Positions 45,997 through 57,646 of a DNA stretch of 64,000 bases are shown in pieces. The translations under genes and the position numbers were made by a program. Source of the stretch: Sophora flavescens. Taxonomy: Eukaryota > Streptophyta > Magnoliopsida > Fabales > Fabaceae. The stretch is from positions 31,996 to 95,995 of the forward strand of contig JAUPTC010000120.1 of assembly GCA_030762895.1 (NCBI GenBank), read 5' to 3'. The notes below the pieces were generated by a model, which worked only from the letters and a program-made list of their open reading frames with translations, searched no databases and had not been told where the DNA came from. Position 1 is the stretch's first letter, and each line of letters begins with the position of its first letter.

Positions 45997-48900
45997 TCAA
46001 TTAGTAAAGTTCTCCCATAACCCTTCTTGGTGATCATTACGAGTAGCATGTACATCATCCACTTCATTTTCCTCATTGAAATTAGGCACTCGTGTTGAGA
46101 AAGAAGGAGTATCAGAAATATCAAGAGTTGAATCGTGATTTCCCTCACTACCGTTATACATGTTTTTTCCCTGGAGAACCACTGACCACCTTTTGTTAGA
46201 AGGATCACGGATATAAAACACTTGTTTTGCTTGGGATGCCATGATGAAAGGTTCCTCTTTATTACCTACCTTACTAAGGTCCACCAATTTGAATCCTAAC
46301 TCATCGGTTTGCACACCATTATTCTTGTCGACCCACTGACATTTAAAAACAGGTACTCTAAACTTCGTGTAATCAACCTCCCATATCTCTTCAATGATTC
46401 CAAAGTATGAAACTGATGCCATAACAGGGTTTTTATCTTTCGAACTAGAGAAATGCATGGACTCAGCGACGACCATAACCCCACTGTTTTGCATAGTACT
46501 TTTGTCATCCCGGGACTTTGTATAGAAGGAAAACTTATTGATATCGTACCCACTCCAAGCATATGACATCAAAGTTAGGCCCCTGTGCTAGCCATTTTAA
46601 TGTAGCAGCAGTACCATCCTTTGCAATTTTTTCTTTAAACCAGTTCAAGAAAGTCTTGTTATGCTTGTTCAAACACCATTTTTCATTCATTCTAGGGTAA
46701 GTTTCATTGATAATGCTTTTATGCTCACATAAGTATGGTTCAACCTCATCAGTGTTATTCAATATATACAAATGTGCTTGAAGCACTTCCTCCCGATCCA
46801 TGCTCTTAACAGTGATACCTCGTGTACCCTTACCATCATATCTTCCTTCGTGACGAGACTTGGAAGCCCTACGAGTTCCGCTTCGACATGTAGTCTGTAC
46901 AAAACTCAATAGCTTCTTCTACAACATACCTTTCAACAATAGATGCTTCGGGACGGTGTGGATTTTTCATATATCCTTTCGGGATCTTCATGTATCACTC
47001 AACCAGGGTACATCCACCTTAAATAAACGGGACCGCACAATCTAATCTCCCTCACTAGATGAACAATCAAATGAACCATGATGTCAAAAAATGAAGGTGG
47101 AAAATACATCTCCAATTGGCACAATACAATGGCTGCCTCATTTTCCAACTCATCCAAATTTTTAGTGTCAATGACCTTGCTACATATAGCATTGAAGAAT
47201 AAGCATAACCTAGTAATGGCATGTCAGACTTTTTTAGGCAATATTTCACGAATGGCCACCGGTAGTAGTTGTTGCATCAAGACATGACAATCATTAGACT
47301 TTAAGCCAACTAATTTGAGAAATGTCATTGAGACAAGTCTTCGATATTTGAAGAGTAACCCCGTGGCACTTTGACTCCCCGTAGACATTCCACGAAACTT
47401 CTTTTCTCTTTTTTTGATAAAGTATGACATGCTTTGGGGCAAATAAGTCTTCTTATCCCCCACTTTAAGTGGAGCTAACTGCTCTCGTATACCCATCGCA
47501 ACTAGATCCAGACGAGCATTCACACCATCCTTTGTCTTGCCTTGAATGTTGAGAAGCGTTCGATTAAACCTGTCAAACACATTTTTCTCTACATGCATCA
47601 CATCAATACTATGTGTTACATCAAGCTTGCACCAGTATGGTTGATCAAAGAAGATCGACCTCTTCTTCCATATTTTATTCTCTGTTGCCTTCTTTCCGGG
47701 TCTTCCCATAGATAACATTAGTGTTGTTCACCCTTTCATAAACTTGCTCTCTAGTCAAGGCCACCGGAGCAATTTCATTCTCAGGAAGTCCATTGAAAGC
47801 TTTCCTCAATCTACGATAAGGATGATTACGTCGGAGAAATCTCCGATGCCCAAGGTAGACCGTCTTCCTTCCATGTTGCAGTTGATGGTAACATGTGCCT
47901 TCTTCACATATTGGACATGCTTTATGCCCCTTAACACTATACCCACACAGGTTCCCGTATCTTTGGAAAGTCATTGATGGTGCAAAATAACATGGCACGC
48001 AATCTGAATGTCTCACGGCAATACCCGTCGATCACATCAACGCCTTCATCCCACATCATTCTCAAGTCTTCAATCAAGGGACTCAGATAAACATCAATAT
48101 CATTTCCTGGCTGTTTAGGACCCGAAATCATCATACTTAACATAATGTATTTGTGCTTCATGCACAACCAAGGAGACAGGTTGTAAATTACAAGGAGAAC
48201 AGGCCATGAACTATGAATACTACTTAAGTTTCCATATGGATTCATTCCATCGGTAGCAAGTCCAAGCCACGAGGTTTTGGGCTCATTGCCGAAATCCAGG
48301 AAACAAACTATCAATTCTCTTCCATTGCAAAGAATCGGCCGGATGGCGAAGCTGTCCATCACACTTCCTCTCATCTGCATGCCATCTAATGTTCTTTGCG
48401 TCATTTACATTAGCAAACAATCGCTTGAACCGCGGAATCACGGGAAGATACCATAACACCTTCGCAGGAGGACCTTTGGTGACCACATCACAACTAGAAT
48501 CACCATCCTTCACTTTGTAGCGTGATACCCCACACCGGGGCACTCGTGCATCTCTTCAAACTCTTTCCTGTACAATATGCAATCATTGGGGCAAGCGTGT
48601 ATTTTCTTATACTCCATACCCATCGGACACAATATCTTCTTCGCCTCATAGTTTCGAGATGGCAATGTGTTGCCTTCTGGAAGCATTTCTTTCAACAACT
48701 CAAGCAATTCGGTAAAGCTTTTATCGCTCCACCCATTTCTCGCCTTCACATTGAACAATCTTAACACCGCTGACAACCGTGTGAAATTAGTGCACCCCGG
48801 ATACAAAGCCACTTGCGCATCACTGCACAAAGTATCATACACATGTGCGCGCCGAAAAGACTCTTGCCCAACATCACGGATCATGTCCTCTAGTCCATCG

Positions 48901-49187
48901 TCCATTTCCACGTCATCAACTTCCTCTCTATCCGACACCCTCGGCCTGTCTAACGATTCACCATGGCATATCCATGTTGTATAACTCTTGCAAATCCCCT
49001 CACAAATAAGATGATCACGTATCTCCTCGACTTCTAGTCGTCTCTCATTCAAACAGTTAACACAAGGACAATAAAACCTTCCATTACCACTATCAGGAGC
49101 ATTTGTTTTTGCAAACTGTAGAAAATCTTCCACTCCATTCTCATACTCATCACTTGTCCGTCTAGCATTCATCCAACCGCGATCCAT
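45997..49187 (-). pseudogene. CACTA TNPD-type transposase (Transposase_21), multiply frameshifted
   Basis: This is the enzyme that would cut and move the element. From the ATG at 49187: the N-terminal transposase-associated domain (MDRGWMNARRTSDEYENGV, CPCVNC); start of Transposase_21 (LYPGCTNFTRLSAVLRLFNV, HACPNDCILYRKEFEEMHEC); WYLPVIPRFKRLF; then LATDGMNPYGNLSS, the DDE-region Asp; YSVKGHKACPICEEGTCYH; IDVMHVEKNVFD; and a DUF4218-like part with LENEAAIVLCQLEMYFPPSF and VHLVREIRLCGPVYLRWMYP at about 46985-47170. It ends in a DUF4216-like part (FKCQWVDKNNGV, FYIRDPSNKRWSVVLQGK) and a TGA/TAG region near 45997. The motifs are in order, but the frame changes near 48535, 48295, 47960, 47705, 47225 and 46580-46910. 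These are at least five separate breaks. Confidence 0.9.
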
Positions 49188-49679
49188 GACTAAACCAATA
49201 CCTTCGTACTTAGTCCAACATATTCATCAACCACTTCTTATGACAGGGTATGGCCCTATCCCATTCGAGAAGAAACTTTTCCAACATTCGGTTAACAGTT
49301 AGTCCTTAACTCTCATGCTCATACTCGACAAAATTTCGGCAACATTTCCCCGCGGTCTCCGACGTACACTACTTGAACGCGATGACATCCACCACGATAA
49401 AGTATGCACCCGGAGAACGAAAGGAAATGTATCAATCCGAACTTTCATCAAGTATATAACATTAGAACCAATGAATAACTATTTTAACTGAATTAAGAAA
49501 AAGTTTTTTCCCAAACTGTCCAACTTTGGACAATTCAAGATCCAACACAATGAGCGGTACATTAAGCACGTACACGTACGCTCATTAGTATTGCATCTCA
49601 AACGGGAAACTAAGGCTTTACTATTTATGTAGCTTGCATGAAGATGGGGCTTGAAAAGTGAAGAAAATTAGCCAAACAG
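49188..49679 (-). other. Upstream region of the CACTA transposase gene
   Basis: No reading frame of note. This is the leader/promoter side of the minus-strand transposase. Two ACGTACAC-type steps occur near 49570 (CACGTACACGTACGC). Function is not established. Confidence 0.4.
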
Positions 49680-50270
49680 AGCCCTTCACGGCCTAGCCTT
49701 GAAAGCCATCACGGCCGTGATCGAGTATAGCTTAAAAGAAAGAATGGAAAAGTCAGAACTGGTCACGGCCATCCCGTGATGCCCATCACGGCCGTGACAT
49801 GTCAGCTGTACCAGACCCTCACAGGCAGAACTGATCTCGGCCAGGCCGTGATGGTGGTCACGGCCGTGACAGACCAACCAGTGAAGCAACCTCCAAGGCA
49901 GAACCTATCACGGCCTGGCCGTGATGGCCATCACGGCCTGGCCGTGATGGCCATCACGGCCGTGACATGCCAACTGAACCAGACCCTCACAGGCAGAACT
50001 GATCACGGCCTAGCCGTGATGGTGGTCACGGCCGTGACAGACCAACCAGTGAAGCATCCTCCAAGGCAGAACCTATCACGGCCTGGCCGTGATGGCCATC
50101 ACGGCCGTGACATGCCAACTGAACCAGACCCTCACAGGCAGAACTGATCACGGCCTTGCCGTGATGGTGGTCACGGCCGTGACAGAACAACCAGTGAAGC
50201 AACCTCCAAGTCAGAATCCGTCACGGCCTAGCCGTGACAGGCAGCACGGCCGTGACGGGTGATACCACCA
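49680..50270. repeat. GC-rich palindromic minisatellite (TCACGGCCGTGA) within the large CACTA element
   Basis: The 12-bp perfect palindrome TCACGGCCGTGA recurs about seven times, interleaved with longer palindromes such as TCACGGCCTGGCCGTGA. These are embedded in a tandem unit of ~145-168 bp. The unit contains ACCAGACCCTCACAGGCAGA and ACCAACCAGTGAAGCA; unit starts ACATGYCA fall at about 49797, 49965 and 50110. Base composition is very different from the AT-rich surroundings, with many CpG and CNG sites. It lies between the transposase start and the right subterminal array. The apparent 123-residue frame at 49776-50147 is the repeat read through. Confidence 0.92.
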
Positions 50271-50516
50271 CTGGAAAAATCCAGTCTTGGAGCAACAGAA
50301 CAACACATGCAAGTATATTATCCAACCATTTTGAGTCAAAGTTCATAACTTTTCTAAAGAAGAAACAAATATATACCTGAGGGACGAGCAAAAATGGCGC
50401 TCTTCACGCAAACGAGGGTAGCTCGCGGATGATCGTTCTCAGTGGTTCTCTTACGAAGCAGAAAATGAAGGCTCGCGATCGCGAGTGGTCTTCTTTGTCT
50501 ACGATTGAAAAGGGAA

Positions 50517-50655
50517 AAAGGGCGTGAAGAAGGGAGCGAGAGAGAGAAAGAGAAAGAAAGAGAGAGAATGAGAAGAAGGAAATGCGAGAGAGAGAGAATG
50601 AGAAGAAGGAAATGCGAGAGAGAGAATGAGAATGAGAGAGAGAGAGACGCATACC
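50517..50655 (+). repeat. Purine-rich GA microsatellite tract
   Basis: The tract is made of GAGAGAGAAAG and GAATGAGAAGAAGGAAATGC units, the latter duplicated in tandem with a 33-bp period. On the minus strand this is a CT-rich tract upstream of the transposase, a composition common in plant 5' leaders. Reading frames over it (50404-50709 minus, 50505-50828 plus) are low-complexity artefacts. Confidence 0.85.
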
Positions 50656-50811
50656 CGAGGGTAGCTCGCGGATGTGAGTGCGGTGAGAGAGATGGAAAAG
50701 CAGTGACAACGCGCGTTAGCGAGAGGAGGGAGTGTTGTGTTTTAGGGTACGTTCAGAAACTGAAGAATGAGGGCGCAAAACACACGGAGGGAAATAGAAA
50801 AATTGGGACTA

Positions 50812-51256
50812 TTACACATCGGTTATGAGGAAAACCGATGTGTTAAACATCTTATACACATCGGTTATGACAAAACCGATGTGTAAACTTGAAACATTTA
50901 AATTCTGATTTTTTCTTTTAAATTTTATACATCGGTTAATAAAAACCGATGTGTAAAAGTGTAATCTAAATTTCTATTTTTTTTTCTTTATAATTTTATA
51001 CATCGGTTATTTAAAAACCGATGTGGTTACTCACCATTTTACACATCGGTTCAAAAAGAACCGATGTTGAATGTTAAAAATTCCGAGTTTTAAATTTTTT
51101 TTATTTTAATTTTACACATCGGTTATATATAACCGATGTGGAAAATTTTTACTAATCGGTTATTATATAAACCGATGTGTAATACTTTCCATTGAATTTC
51201 AAAAATGCCACCGCCTCGTTTTACACATCGGTTTATACTAAACCGATGTGTAAACT
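50812..51256. repeat. Right subterminal palindromes (ACATCGGTT), large CACTA element
   Basis: At least eight inverted pairs of ACACATCGGTT and AACCGATGTGTAAA are separated by short AT-rich loops and then ~30-60 bp spacers. The motif is identical to the left-end array. Spacing is looser than at the left. Confidence 0.9.
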
Positions 51257-51285
51257 CCGATGTAGAATCCCTTTTTGCACTAGTG

Positions 51286-53632
51286 GTTTCAGGTCAAATT
51301 TTGGGTTTAGGGTCAAAATTAGGGTGTAGTGTTTGAATTAGGGTTGAGTTAAAAATTGGATTTTGGGTTAAAAAATTGGGTTAGAATTAGGGTATTGGGT
51401 CAAAATCAGGGCTTTGGGTTAAAATTAGGGTTTTGGGTCAAAATATGGGTTTTGAGTCCAAATTAGGGTTTAGGGTTTGAATTTGGTTTAAAACTAGGGT
51501 TTCGGATCAAAATTAGTGTTCTGGGTCAAATTTAGGGTTTAGTTTCAAAATTAGGGTTTGAATTAGGGCTTTGTGTTAAAAATAGGGTTTTGGGTCAAAA
51601 ATAATGTTAGAATTAGGGTTTTGGGTTTAAATTTAGGGTTTCAGGTCAAAATTAGGGTTCTTGGGTTAAAATTATGGTTGAGTTAAAAATAGGGTTTTGG
51701 GAAAAATTAGGGTTCTGGGTCAAATTTAGGGTTTAGGATCAAAACTAAGGTTTATGGTTTGAATTAGGGTTTTGAGTTTAAAATAGGGTTTTGGGTCAAA
51801 AATAAGGTTAGATTTAGGGTTTGGGGTTAAAATTTGGGTATTGGGTTCAAATTAAGGTTTTGGTTTAAAATTAGGGTTTCGGGCCAAAATTAGGGTTCTG
51901 GGTCATATTTAGGGTTTATGGTTTGAAATAGGGTTTTGATTTTAAAATAGGGTTTTGGGTCAAAAATAGGGTTAGAATTAGGGGTTTGCGTTAAAATTAG
52001 GGTTACGGGTCAAAATTAAGTTTTTGGGTCAAATTTTGGGATTAGGGTCAAAATTAGGGTTTAGGGTTTGAATTAGGGTTTTGAGTTAAAAATAGGGTTT
52101 TGGGTCAAAACTTGGGGTTTGGTTCCAAATTTGGGTTTGGGTTAAAATTTGGGTATTGGGTCAAAATTAGGGTTCTGGGTCAGATTTAGGGATTTGGGTC
52201 AAAATTAGGATTTAGGGTTTGAAATAGGGTTTTGAGTTTAAAATAGGGGTTTGGGTCAAAAATAGGGTTAGAATTAGGGTTTTGGAGTCAAAATTATGGT
52301 TTTCGGTTACAATTAGGGTTTTGGGTTAAAATTAGTGTTTAGGATCAAAATTAGGGTTTAGGGTTTGAATTAGGGTTTTGAGTTTAAAATAGGGTTTTGG
52401 GTAGAAAATAGCGTTAAAATTAGGGTTTTGGTTTAAAATTTAGGGTTTCGGGTCAAAATTAGGGTTCTGGGTCAAATTTGGGTTTAGGGTTTGAATTAGG
52501 GTTAGAATTAGGCTTTTGGGTAAAATTAGGGTTTCGGGTCAAAATTAGGGTTCTGGGTCAAATTTAGGGTTTATGGTCCAAATTAGGGTTTAGGGTTTGA
52601 ATTTGGTTTTGAGTTTAAAATAGGGTTTTGGGTCAAAAATAGGGTTAGAATTAGGGTTTGGGGTTAAAATTAGGGTTTTGGAAAAAATTAGGGTTATGGG
52701 TCAAATTTAAGGTTTAAGATCAAAATTAGTGTATATTGTTGAGTTTAAATAGGGTTTTGGGTCAAAATAGGGTTAGAATTAGGGTTTTGGGTCAAATTTT
52801 GTGTTTTGGGTCAAAATTAGGGTTTATGGTTTGAATTAAGGTTTTGAGTTAAAAATAGGGTTTTGGGTCAAAAATAAGGTTAGAATTAGGGTTTGGGGTT
52901 AAAATTAGGGATTCGAGTCAAAATTAGGGTTTTGGGACAATTTTTGGTTTTATGGTCAAAGTTAGGGTTTAGGGTTTGGAATAGGGTTTAGGGTTTGAAA
53001 TAGGGTTTTCAGTTTAAAATAGGGTTTTGGTTCAAAAATAGGGTTAGTATTAGGGTTTTGGGTCAAAATTAGGGCTCTGGGTTAAAATTAAGGTTTTGGG
53101 TCAAATTTAGGGTTTTTTGTACAAATTAGGGTTTAGGGTTTGAATTAGGGTTTTGAGTTAAAGATATGTTTTTGGTTCAAAAATTGTGTTAGCATTAGGG
53201 TTTTGGGTTAAAATTTGGGTTGTGCCAAAATTAGGGCTTAGGGTTAGAATTAGGATTTTGGGTAAACTTAGGGTTTCGGGTCAAAATTAGGGTTCGGGGT
53301 CAAATTAAGGGTTTAGGGTCAAAATTAGGGTAGGGATTGTAATAGGGTTTTGAGTTTAAAATAGGGTTTTGGGTCAAACTTAGGGTTTAGGGTTTGAATT
53401 AGGGTTTTGAGTTAAAACTAGGATTTTGGGTCAGAAATAGGGTTAGGAGTAGGGTTTTGGGTTAAAATTAGGGTGTCGGGGCAAATTTTGGGTTTAGGGT
53501 CAAAATTAGGGCCTTGGGTTAAAATTAGGGCTTTGGGTTAAAATTAGGGTTTCGGGTCAATTTTAGGGTTTCAGATCAAAATTAGGGTTTAGGGTTTGAA
53601 ATAGGGATTTGAGTTTAAAATACGGTTTTGGG
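51286..53632 (+). repeat. Satellite array, right block
   Basis: The block continues the same array, orientation and unit types after the CACTA insertion and ends abruptly at 53632, where gypsy leader sequence begins at the shared string TCAAAC. No other feature is seen in it. Confidence 0.95.
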
Positions 53633-53725
53633 TCAAACAAGAACCAACCAGAGATCACACAACAAAAACTTAACAGACCTATTCCCCAAAGATCCCGAAA
53701 GACTCGACCAGCTCTGATACCACTC
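53633..53725 (-). other. Truncated gypsy leader with primer binding site
   Basis: The segment is nearly identical to 61171-61263. The primer binding site TGGTATCAGAGC (minus strand) is at 53711-53722, three bases from the LTR. It breaks at 53633, where the satellite and the leader share TCAAA(C), which suggests end joining or template switching. Confidence 0.88.
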
Positions 53726-56700
53726 TGTAACACCCCCCTTGGGTATTACCTTTTAAACCCGTGCGAAAATAATATTAAAAGATAATTTGCTGGTGCTTTC
53801 GGAAAATAATTTATATAAGTACATAAGTGTCTGAAATTGGGTATAAAATTTTTTTTTGTCACGACTACACACTTAAGCCTTAATCGATCGACACACAGAC
53901 TTACTATTATAGCCTGACAAGCCTATTTCATTTAAAGAATATACTTCAAATAAAATTTGGTATTTTTACAAAAATTTCGATAGAGTCTCCTCTGTAATTC
54001 GGACATCCCAGGTAAAATAACACCTGTTAAAATATTTACATTTTCACTCCAGAATTCCAGTTACACCAAATTCAACCAGGCATCAATACATAAAAATAAT
54101 AGTTATAGCCATAAGCTTTACAAGACCAAAAGAAATAGCTTAGATTTTCATTCAAAAGATATGCTCTCCGAGCTATAGACATTCCATTTTAAAATAAAGG
54201 CTCTCTGAGCCAAACTCGTACATACTATCAAAAATAATCTAAGTCTCAACCCTAAGCTGGTCGTTCTAAAAGTTATTCCACAAGTAATACCTCATCAAGC
54301 AACTAGATCTAACTCTCTAAGTGACTTAGAAAGATTCCTCTGCACCATCTGTGTTAAGGTACCCAGGGTACAATATCGAACTAGAAGAATCCTGAAATGT
54401 GTGTAAGGGTGAGACGCCAATATATGGTTTTAACACAATAACTAAATGCGCGACACCACATAACACATATACAGTTACCACACGAGCATTTATAAGCTAA
54501 TAGTCTATCAATGGGTTCAACACCCCAAACATCATCCATAAAATTATGCATGACACTTCTATTCATCATCTAAATTTTCGTCCTAATCTCATGAGATATC
54601 CCAACATCATATGAGTTGATCAGACTCCATAGCCACACTGGCTAACTTGGCCAACTGCCAACAGGTGCGCAACCTCTTCCCATCTTCAAAGGCATACATA
54701 GCCAGGCACACACAAGGCCAAACACATTGCTAACGTCCACAATCAGTGGCCTACCTATTAGCAAGTAAGATGGGGTCTCAATCTCAATGTCCTCACTAGG
54801 CACATGAGATAATGCATGTCGTAATTACCTTTCGCCGATGGTAATTGATGCATTTATGTCACAAATCGCAAGCACGTCTGCCAAATGCATGCAAAACACT
54901 TTTGTTTTGTTCTTTTCTTTGTGTTCAATCTTTCTTTTGCCGAAGCTCAAAATGGCTTACGACTCACATAGTTTTAAAACACTTTTAAAACTTTCATCAC
55001 AACACAAGACCTCACTGTCCATAAAACTTTTATTAAAACATAGGAGCTCGCAGTCCGATTGCTCAATCACGACACCTCTCGACCGGTGCACCAGTCTTAG
55101 GTTCGTGGCACTAGAAACATCTTCAATGTTTCAACATGGTATACCTCATGTATACAATATAGGCCCTCAAAGTCCAAATGACTGAGTCCATCACAACACA
55201 GAACGTTAGTACCCCGACGTCTCGGTTACTAAGTTCCACACCACTTTTAACACTAAATCAGTTTTGCTTTCATAAATTCTTTTTCCAAAATTGGAAATTC
55301 ATCAATAAAATCCTTAAATAATAAAACTTGGTTTTCACAAAAGTGAGTCACTTGAGGTTTTAACTTCCTTAAAATATGTACTGCCGTTTCAAAATACTTT
55401 CCTTCTACGTTTTTTCCAAATCTGTCATCACACTTTTCCAAATCTGTCATCAATTATCACTTTTAAAGCTTCTCAAGCCAAAACTTAGCTTTTTCCACGG
55501 AAACAATTTTCTAAAATCATCATTAACTTCTTTTCAACAATTAATTTCATAAAATAACTTTGCATAATATTACAAACTTTCTTACATAAAAATTAGCAGT
55601 ACAGAAACATTTTTACAATTTCACTCTCATTGTGACTCAAGTTACTTTTACACTAATAAATCATCATCATCAAAACTCCTTATTTTTCCAAAATAATACT
55701 TTCCACCACTATTATATTCCAACGTTTCCCATAAAACCTGGAATATAATTCACACAGCTTATTAAAGCTTTTATCTGATTAGTCGGTTGTGCAGTGACCA
55801 CAGTCAGGCTTCTCAAACAACACTCACAAGCAACATTCAACAACAATTATTAGAATTATACCACCAAACAGATCATGCACCATAGCAAAATCATATACAA
55901 ATAATCAAATGATTTAAAACAGATCAGACACTGATACTCAGATATACAACACAACATAAACCACATAATCAGATAACCACAACCACATCAATTATACAGA
56001 CTACACAACAAGCAAATGGTTATTGAGAAAAATCCATCAGGCAAGCCCCCCTTACCTTTGAAGACAAGTGAAGGATCCTCGTCCTAATGCCCACGTTAGC
56101 TCATATCTACTCCATCAAGCAATCATAGCCGTGTCCAAACGTCTCAGAGAGTATATCCAACATCGCGCAACAACCAGAAATCAAGAAATCAATTTCACAT
56201 GATCAAACACACATTCTAACTTTATCTAAACACTTAATCTAATTACCAAACAAGGTTATTTTTAAAGAAAATCATGTTTGAAGCTCACGCTTCCCAATAC
56301 CCTTTAAGGAAACTTTGTTTTGATTAAAAGATCATGAAAAAGAACTTTGGAAATCATCCATTAAGAGTCCTAATTGCACTAAATCATAATTAATTTCACA
56401 AAAACATACCCAAATTTAAATCAAATCAAATTGGGGTTTTAGGGCTCCTAAATACGATTTGGGGAAAACTCAGAATAATGAAATTAGTTTAGAGAAACAC
56501 AATTTCACAGTCCCAATTTCATAAAACAACCTTAAATTTCAAGATTAAAATCTGAAATCAAAGGGTTAGGGTTAGGGTTTGAAAAATCCATTTGGGGGTT
56601 TTGAATCTGAGACACAAGAGAGGGTTTTGACTCACCCAAGGAAGAAGATAACTTGAAGGTGATGCTTTGTGGTGCTCCTTGCGGCGCAGACGCGATTCCG

Positions 56701-57620
56701 GCGAGGTGGCAGTGGCGGTTGCAGTGTTCCTGTAACACCCAAGTACTCAAAACTTGAAGATAAGGCTAAGAGATGAAGGGAGGAACTTAAACTAACAAAG
56801 AGAGGTGAGAAACCACCATGGAGGTGGCGGCGCGCGGTGCTTACCGCAGTGGAGACGATCGCGCGACGGCGGACCGGACGCATGGGTCGCGCAGCGTGGT
56901 CGCGGCCGGACAGAGGCGGCAGGCGCAGGTGTCTTTGAGGTGGTGGTCGCGGTTCCGGCTAGCTCCCAAGCGGCGCTGCTATGGTGAGAGGAAGGAGGAA
57001 GATGAAGTTGAGGTGGGAGGAAGAAGAAGAAAAGAGAAGGAAGAAAGAAAGAAAGAAGAAGAAGTTGCAGAGAAGAAAAGAGAGAGAGTGAGGGCGTCGA
57101 GTGAGTGAGAGAGAAAAAAGTGAGAAACTTAAGTTTTTAAACTAGTTACTTAGTGATAGGTACAAAATGAGTGATAAATATGAGGCCTAAAATAAACACG
57201 TTTTTACTTTTTAGAATCTAAAAATAAAGATTGATAACGATATGTTTTCAAAATTCAAGTTAGAGTAAAGATTAATAGTTGAACTGATCAACTAAGAAAA
57301 TACTCGATCCAAAATTTAATCTCCGATAAATGTCAAACCAAAATATTTTTAACTCTAAAATTAAATAGAATAGGAATATGAAAATGCTTTTCTCTTAATC
57401 ACATTATTTAAAATATTTTTCTGTACTGGTATAATAGTGACAATAACGTAAATTATTGTCTATTAAACGTGCATTCACTGAAATAAGTCAGTGCTAACGC
57501 ACCTAATAAAATAATTTGAAGAGAGTAATTTAATTACTCAAACTAAACCACCTAACATAATAAATATAAACATCCAAATAAAATAATTAATCCTAGGTGT
57601 AAAAAAACTAGGGTGTTACA
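53726..57620 (-). repeat. Gypsy long terminal repeat, complete (3,895 bp)
   Basis: On the plus strand it begins TGTAACACCCCCCTTGGG and ends AGGGTGTTACA; reversed, it has proper TG...CA ends. It aligns with 61264-64000 at a constant offset of 7,538 bp and without net indels. I counted about 14 substitutions over ~2.74 kb. Its 56640-57110 part is GC- and purine-rich, and is probably near the transcription start on the minus strand. ORFs within (54838-55185, 55253-55453, 56532-56883) recur in the other LTR or lie in low-complexity DNA, so I do not call genes. Confidence 0.92.
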
Positions 57621-57646
57621 TTACTACCCCTCTTAAAAAAATTTCG
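57621..57646 (-). other. Polypurine tract next to the 3' LTR
   Basis: On the minus strand CGAAATTT, a run of T and AAGAGGGGTAGTAA precede the LTR directly. This is nearly the same as the tract at 28240-28263 in the gag-only element. It fixes the orientation of this element. Confidence 0.85.

Larger units (their letters stand above)
41999..51285 (-). mobile_element. CACTA (En/Spm) transposon, 9,287 bp, with two decayed genes
   Basis: The left end reads CACTAGTGCACAAAGGGGAT and the right end, reversed, CACTAGTGCAAAAAGGGATT: imperfect terminal inverted repeats flanked by GTT. Subterminal palindromes with ACATCGGTT/AACCGATGT lie at about 42023-42365 and 50812-51256. Two genes read on the minus strand: a TNPD-type transposase (49187 to 45997), then a Transposase_24-like gene ending in an Ulp1-like protease region (45827 to about 42890). 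Frameshifts and stops in both show the copy is no longer autonomous. The size and gene order fit a once complete element. Confidence 0.95.

Noticed and set aside
49776..50147. 123-residue ORF with repeated Thr/Gly/Arg motifs
   Set aside because: It is the GC-rich palindromic minisatellite read through; the repeat period is not coding-like and the frame breaks outside the array.
50404..50828. Overlapping ORFs on both strands (Ser/Leu/Phe-rich and Arg/Glu-rich)
   Set aside because: They are low-complexity GA/CT microsatellite.
54838..55185. 115-residue ORF, repeated at 62376-62723
   Set aside because: It lies in an LTR, on the strand opposite to the element's own transcription, and shows no known domain.
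56805..57108. Gly/Arg-rich ORFs in the gypsy LTR
   Set aside because: Overlapping frames over a GC- and purine-rich tract, with no recognisable family.
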